Positions 29,158 to 32,539 of a DNA stretch of 32,539 bases are shown in pieces. Origin of the DNA: CAYFWT01 sp964346955 (GTDB lineage Bacteria; Patescibacteriota; Minisyncoccia; Portnoybacterales; UBA2143); assembly GCA_964346955.1 (NCBI GenBank), contig CAYFWT010000003.1:1-32539 (forward strand), in the 5' to 3' direction. Positions within the stretch are counted from its first letter, which is position 1; every line of letters starts with the position of its first letter. A model generated the notes under the pieces. It saw only the letters and a program-made list of their open reading frames with translations. It ran no database searches and was not told the DNA's origin. The translations under genes and the position numbers were made by a program.

Positions 29158-30606
29158 TTATTTTACTATATTTTTAGCCTCTTTTATCCTTTTGAGGGTC
29201 TTTTTTTTACCCAGGATTTCCGCTATTTCAAAGGGGCCGGCAGAGGCCCTTTCCCCTGTTAAAGCCACTCTCAGAGGCCACAGAAGCTCGCCAGAGCCAT
29301 GTTTTCCAGCCAGAGGCAACAGAGTATTCCCCAGCGATTTTCGGTCAAATTTGGTCATTTTAGACAATGTTTTCTCTAAAATGTCAAGGTTAGTTTTAAC
29401 CTCTTTAGGGGTCATTTTTTTCCAAATTAGAAGCTCTGGCTGATAATCTAATTTGTCTTGAAAGAAGAATTTGGTTAAATCCCCTATCTCGGATAACTTC
29501 TTAACCCGTTCTTGCTCTAGGGCAATTATTTTCTTGAGCCATTTTAAATCAACTATTTCGCCTGTTTTGGTAATTTTGAATTTATTTGCTTTTTCAGAGA
29601 CGATTAATCCAGCTTTTTCTAAATAAGGCAAGCACAGCTTAGTTAATTCCTCTAAGCCCATCTGCCTAATATAATAACCATTGAGCCAATCGAGCCGTTC
29701 TAGATTAAAAACTGCCCCACCTTTTTGAACCCTTTTCAGAGAAAATTCTTTAATTAACCCATCAAAGGAAAAAATCTCTTTGGTGGTACCTGGATTCCAG
29801 CCTAAAAGAGCCATAAAATTAATTAAAGCTGCTGAGAGATACCCTTTTTCTTTATACCAGCCAACCGAGACCACCCCATGACGCTTGCTTAACTTACTTC
29901 TATCGGGTCCTAAAATCAGCGGCAAATGAGCAAATTGGGGTTGAGGTAGGCCTAGGGCCTGATAAATAAGAATCTGCTTGGGGGTATTAGGAATATGATC
30001 TTCGCCTCTGATAACATGACTAATCCTCATTTCACAATCGTCGATGACTGCTCCTAAATTATACAAGGGAGTTTCTTTGTCGCGGGCAATACTAAAATCA
30101 CCCAATAATCCCCCATCAAATTCTAGCTTTCCCCTAATTAAGTCATCAAAAACCACTTTTTTCTCTGGACACCTAAATCTTATAATTCCTTTAAGTTTTG
30201 ACTTTTGACTTTTGACTTTATAATTACAGATATGATGAGGTGCCTCTCCCTTGCTCATTTGTTCCTTTTTTTCTTTGGCTAATTCATCTTTGCTGTGATA
30301 GCACCAGAAGGCCTGGCCAGAATCTAAAAGTTTTTTGATGTATTTTTGATATATTCTCTTTCGTTGGCTTTGTCGATAGGGCTTCTCATTCCAGTTTAGT
30401 CCTAGCCACTTGAGGTTTTCTATAATGTCCTTTTCATATTTCTTTTCCGAACGTTCTATATCAGTATCCTCAATACGAAGAATAAATTCCCCTTTATTTT
30501 TTTTAGCAAAAAGATAATTAAAAAGAGCGGTCCGGGCGGTACCTAAATGTAAAGGCCCAGTCGGACTAGGAGCGATTCTCACCCTAATTTTCTGTTTTTC
30601 TACCAT
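29158..30606 (-). CDS. gltX: glutamyl-tRNA synthetase, 482 aa
   Basis: GluRS charges tRNA-Glu (and often tRNA-Gln where a Gat amidotransferase is present). It has the class I signatures: APSPTGPLHLGTARTALFNY (HIGH region) and SKLSKRHG (KMSKS), plus EDTDIERS. The usual Cys/His cluster area reads FWCYHSKDEL...HHICNY. Residues about 129-138 (YKVKSQKSKLK) are encoded by a 7-bp triplicate repeat and look like an insertion. It follows murG by 33 bp on the same strand. Length is normal. Confidence 0.96.
   Translation of the reverse strand: MVEKQKIRVRIAPSPTGPLHLGTARTALFNYLFAKKNKGEFILRIEDTDIERSEKKYEKDIIENLKWLGLNWNEKPYRQSQRKRIYQKYIKKLLDSGQAFWCYHSKDELAKEKKEQMSKGEAPHHICNYKVKSQKSKLKGIIRFRCPEKKVVFDDLIRGKLEFDGGLLGDFSIARDKETPLYNLGAVIDDCEMRISHVIRGEDHIPNTPKQILIYQALGLPQPQFAHLPLILGPDRSKLSKRHGVVSVGWYKEKGYLSAALINFMALLGWNPGTTKEIFSFDGLIKEFSLKRVQKGGAVFNLERLDWLNGYYIRQMGLEELTKLCLPYLEKAGLIVSEKANKFKITKTGEIVDLKWLKKIIALEQERVKKLSEIGDLTKFFFQDKLDYQPELLIWKKMTPKEVKTNLDILEKTLSKMTKFDRKSLGNTLLPLAGKHGSGELLWPLRVALTGERASAGPFEIAEILGKKKTLKRIKEAKNIVK
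30196..30216. repeat. three 7-bp tandem repeats inside gltX
   Basis: TTTTGAC repeated three times (30196-30216; reverse strand GTCAAAA). It encodes VKSQKSKLK-like residues in GluRS. Seven bases per unit means a change of copy number by one would shift the frame; three units keep it. Confidence 0.7.
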
Positions 30607-30639
30607 GTTTTCTTTTAGAATTGAGGGGCTATCCTTGGC

Positions 30640-31752
30640 CTATTTACCTATCTCAATTAATGCTTGGGCTACTTTGTTAGCTGCTTCTGGAAGAAAAAAG
30701 CTTTTAGCATTTGCGCTCATTTTTTGAGCTAGTTCCGGATTATCTAAAATTTTAGCAATTCTATTGATAAAAAGATGAGGCATTAAATTGGTTTCTTCTA
30801 AGACTATAGTTGCCCCAGCTTTAGCATAAGCAAAGGCATTTCCTCTTTGATGGCCAGAAGCTGCTCGAACTAAAGGAACTAAGATACTTGGTCTACCGCA
30901 AGCAGCAATTTCAAAAACACTCCCCGCCCCGGCTCGAGAAATAACTAAATCAGCTGCCAAATAAGCTAACCCCAGCTGGTTTTCTTCTAAGAAAGGGTAA
31001 AGATGATAATCCGCTGGAAGAGATTTATTAAAGTCATCTAAAATTTTTTGATAATTTTTAGAGCCACACTGATGGATAATTTCGTACTTTTCCAAAAGTC
31101 GAGACAGGGTTGTCGAAACTATCTTGTTTATTGTTCGAGCTCCCTGACTACCACCGGCAATAAAAATAACTGGCTTTTGGCTAGTAATTTTGAAAATATT
31201 TCTAGCTTTTTCTTTCTCTTCTTCAGTTGCTGAAAGGCAAACTTGAATAACTTCTTGTCGGACAGGACTGCCCAATAAGGCTGTTTTATGGGGAGGAAAG
31301 TGCCTTTTTGCTGAAGTAAAGGAAATAGCGATTCTTCTAGATAACTTAGCCCCTAAACGATTAGCTAGTCCAGGGATAGTATCTGATTCATGAATTAGGA
31401 TAGGAATGCGATAAAGCCAACCGACTATAACAACAGGGACACTTCCATAGCCGCCCTTGCTAAAAATAATATCGGGCATCCAAATATAAACATGTAAGAA
31501 GGCCTGACAAAGACTGAGAGGAAATTTAAAGAAATCTAAAATAGTTTTGCCTGAGGGATAACGTCTTAGTTTGCCAGCGGAAATTATTTTGACTTTAATC
31601 CCTTCTTTTTCCAGGGCTTCGGTAAAATTACCTGGTCCCAAGAAAAGCATCTCTAAGTCTCCCTGAGTATAAATTTTCTTTAATTCTCTGGCGACAGCAA
31701 TAATGGGGAAAATGTGTCCTCCCGTACCGCCGCCAGTAAAAAGTATTCTCAT
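30640..31752 (-). CDS. murG: MurG, lipid II synthase (GT28), 370 aa
   Basis: MurG transfers GlcNAc from UDP-GlcNAc to lipid I at the cytoplasmic membrane, the last intracellular step of peptidoglycan precursor synthesis. The N-terminal GGGTGGHIFP loop, the HESDTIPGLANR region, GGSQGARTINK and ISRAGAGSVFEIAACGRPSILVP are all family-typical. It lies downstream of ftsW, as in dcw clusters, though gltX rather than murC follows. An AT-rich repeat fills the gap from ftsW. Confidence 0.97.
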   Translation of the reverse strand: MRILFTGGGTGGHIFPIIAVARELKKIYTQGDLEMLFLGPGNFTEALEKEGIKVKIISAGKLRRYPSGKTILDFFKFPLSLCQAFLHVYIWMPDIIFSKGGYGSVPVVIVGWLYRIPILIHESDTIPGLANRLGAKLSRRIAISFTSAKRHFPPHKTALLGSPVRQEVIQVCLSATEEEKEKARNIFKITSQKPVIFIAGGSQGARTINKIVSTTLSRLLEKYEIIHQCGSKNYQKILDDFNKSLPADYHLYPFLEENQLGLAYLAADLVISRAGAGSVFEIAACGRPSILVPLVRAASGHQRGNAFAYAKAGATIVLEETNLMPHLFINRIAKILDNPELAQKMSANAKSFFLPEAANKVAQALIEIGK

Positions 31753-31822
31753 TTCAATGATTCAATTTCCAATGATTCAATTTCCAAAATGTTTGAAAAT
31801 TGAAAATTGGTAATTGAAAATT
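31753..31822. repeat. AT-rich tandem and inverted repeat between ftsW and murG
   Basis: A 15-bp unit, AATGATTCAATTTCC, occurs twice in a row, followed by AAATTGAAAATTGGTAATTG and AAAATT, which are roughly inverted. Similar to the AT-rich repeat at 16484-16614. No gene is seen here. Confidence 0.55.
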
Positions 31823-32539
31823 TTATTTGGTGTATTTCGAAACATTAACCAATATGCCCATACCAGCTAACAAAGCAATCATAGCTGATCCTCCGTAACT
31901 AACAAAAGGCAGCGGCATACCAGTCAAAGGGATTAAACCAGAAATAGCCGCTATATTAACAAAAGCCTGAAAAAATAACCAACCAGTAATTCCGCCAGCT
32001 AATAGGTAGCCAAATCTGTTGGGAGAATTTTTAGCAATACTAAGGCCACGCCAGGCTAAAAGAATAAATAAAATAACTATCAGGCTTGCCCCTATCAGTC
32101 CTAATTCTTCGGCGGCAATGGCAAAGATAGAATCACTAATTGCCTCGGGCAAATATTTCCATTTTTGGACACTGTGACCAAGCCCTAGACCAAAAAGACC
32201 ACCTGAACCAATGGCCAAAAGAGCTTGATTAATCTGATAGCCAATACCTTGGGGGTCGAGTTCCGGATGCAAGAAAACAGTCAGTCGATGAACTCGATAA
32301 GAAGCTGTCTTAATCAAAGTGAAAAAAGCAACTGAGGCTAAACCAGCCATGGCTAAAAGATAGGATATTTTTATCTCGGCTAAAAAATAAATAAAGCCGG
32401 CAATCAAGGCAACAATGACCAAAGCACTCAAATTAGGCTGATAAAGAACTAAGCAACCAATAATTCCCAGAATAACCAGAAAAGGGAGGAAGCTTTCTTT
32501 GATAATTTGCTCATTGCTTCCTCTTTTTTTACTCAATAA
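31823..32539 (-). CDS. ftsW: FtsW/RodA/SpoVE family protein, C-terminal part (5' end beyond window)
   Basis: FtsW is the septal peptidoglycan glycosyltransferase. The visible 239 codons have membrane segments and LYQPNLSALVIVALIAG, the large loop with LTVFLHPELDPQGIGYQ and ALLAIGSGGLFGLGLGHSVQKWKYLPEAISDSIFAIAAEELGLIG, and the C-terminal GMPLPFVSYGGSAMI signature. The frame is open to the edge; the TTG at 32536 is not a believable start because ~130-150 residues of the family are missing. Together with murG it suggests a partial dcw cluster. Confidence 0.93.
   Translation of the reverse strand, partial: LLSKKRGSNEQIIKESFLPFLVILGIIGCLVLYQPNLSALVIVALIAGFIYFLAEIKISYLLAMAGLASVAFFTLIKTASYRVHRLTVFLHPELDPQGIGYQINQALLAIGSGGLFGLGLGHSVQKWKYLPEAISDSIFAIAAEELGLIGASLIVILFILLAWRGLSIAKNSPNRFGYLLAGGITGWLFFQAFVNIAAISGLIPLTGMPLPFVSYGGSAMIALLAGMGILVNVSKYTK

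Overview
The window looks like part of a Patescibacteria (CPR) genome, most likely Parcubacteria-like. The evidence is the AT-rich sequence, short intergenic gaps, few strong Shine-Dalgarno sites, many short divergent families, and small palindromic repeats that enter coding genes. This placement is an inference from gene content and style; no rRNA is present.

Layout. 1-5.9 kb (+): a small unknown gene, a nucleotidyltransferase-like gene, groES-groEL, lemA, htpX, an 82-aa unknown, tRNA-Ser(GGA) and a MazG-like gene. 5.94-6.24 kb (-): a GC-rich structured RNA with its own promoter and terminator and no family I recognise. 6.3-11.8 kb (+): Nudix hydrolase, DUF2207 membrane protein, dnaG and rpoD. 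11.8-16.5 kb (+): a surface-polysaccharide group (O-antigen-ligase-like protein, two GT2 glycosyltransferases, an LCP ligase). 16.6-18.8 kb (+): S41 protease and an APH-fold kinase. 18.85-19.4 kb (-): a small P-loop NTPase. 19.4-23.8 kb (+): a two-gene phosphoenolpyruvate-synthase-like phosphotransfer pair, acylphosphatase, L9 and a CTP synthase lacking the usual glutaminase cysteine. 23.9-28.8 kb: rpmA (-), a small membrane protein (+), a RecB-like nuclease (-), a Xer-type recombinase (-), a secreted helical protein (-) and a coiled-coil/C39-like protein (-). 28.8-29.1 kb (+): a 94-aa unknown. 29.1-32.5 kb (-): gltX, murG and the C-terminal part of ftsW.

Together the genes cover protein folding and membrane quality control (GroESL, HtpX), the start of replication and transcription (DnaG, RpoD), envelope building (polysaccharide genes, LCP, MurG, FtsW, C39-like protein) and nucleotide metabolism (PyrG, MazG, Nudix). 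I see no CRISPR array, prophage or transposase.

Three observations stand out. First is the unassigned RNA at 5942-6242. Second is a pair of ~170-bp elements (11773-11939 and 24557-24730) with the same three-helix fold; helix bases differ between copies yet stay paired. Third is PyrG with Gly at the expected nucleophile position. Several repeat families also sit in frame inside dnaG, the ligase gene, both glycosyltransferases and gltX. At a few genes the start codon lies 6-8 nt after a plausible -10 box, suggesting leaderless messages.
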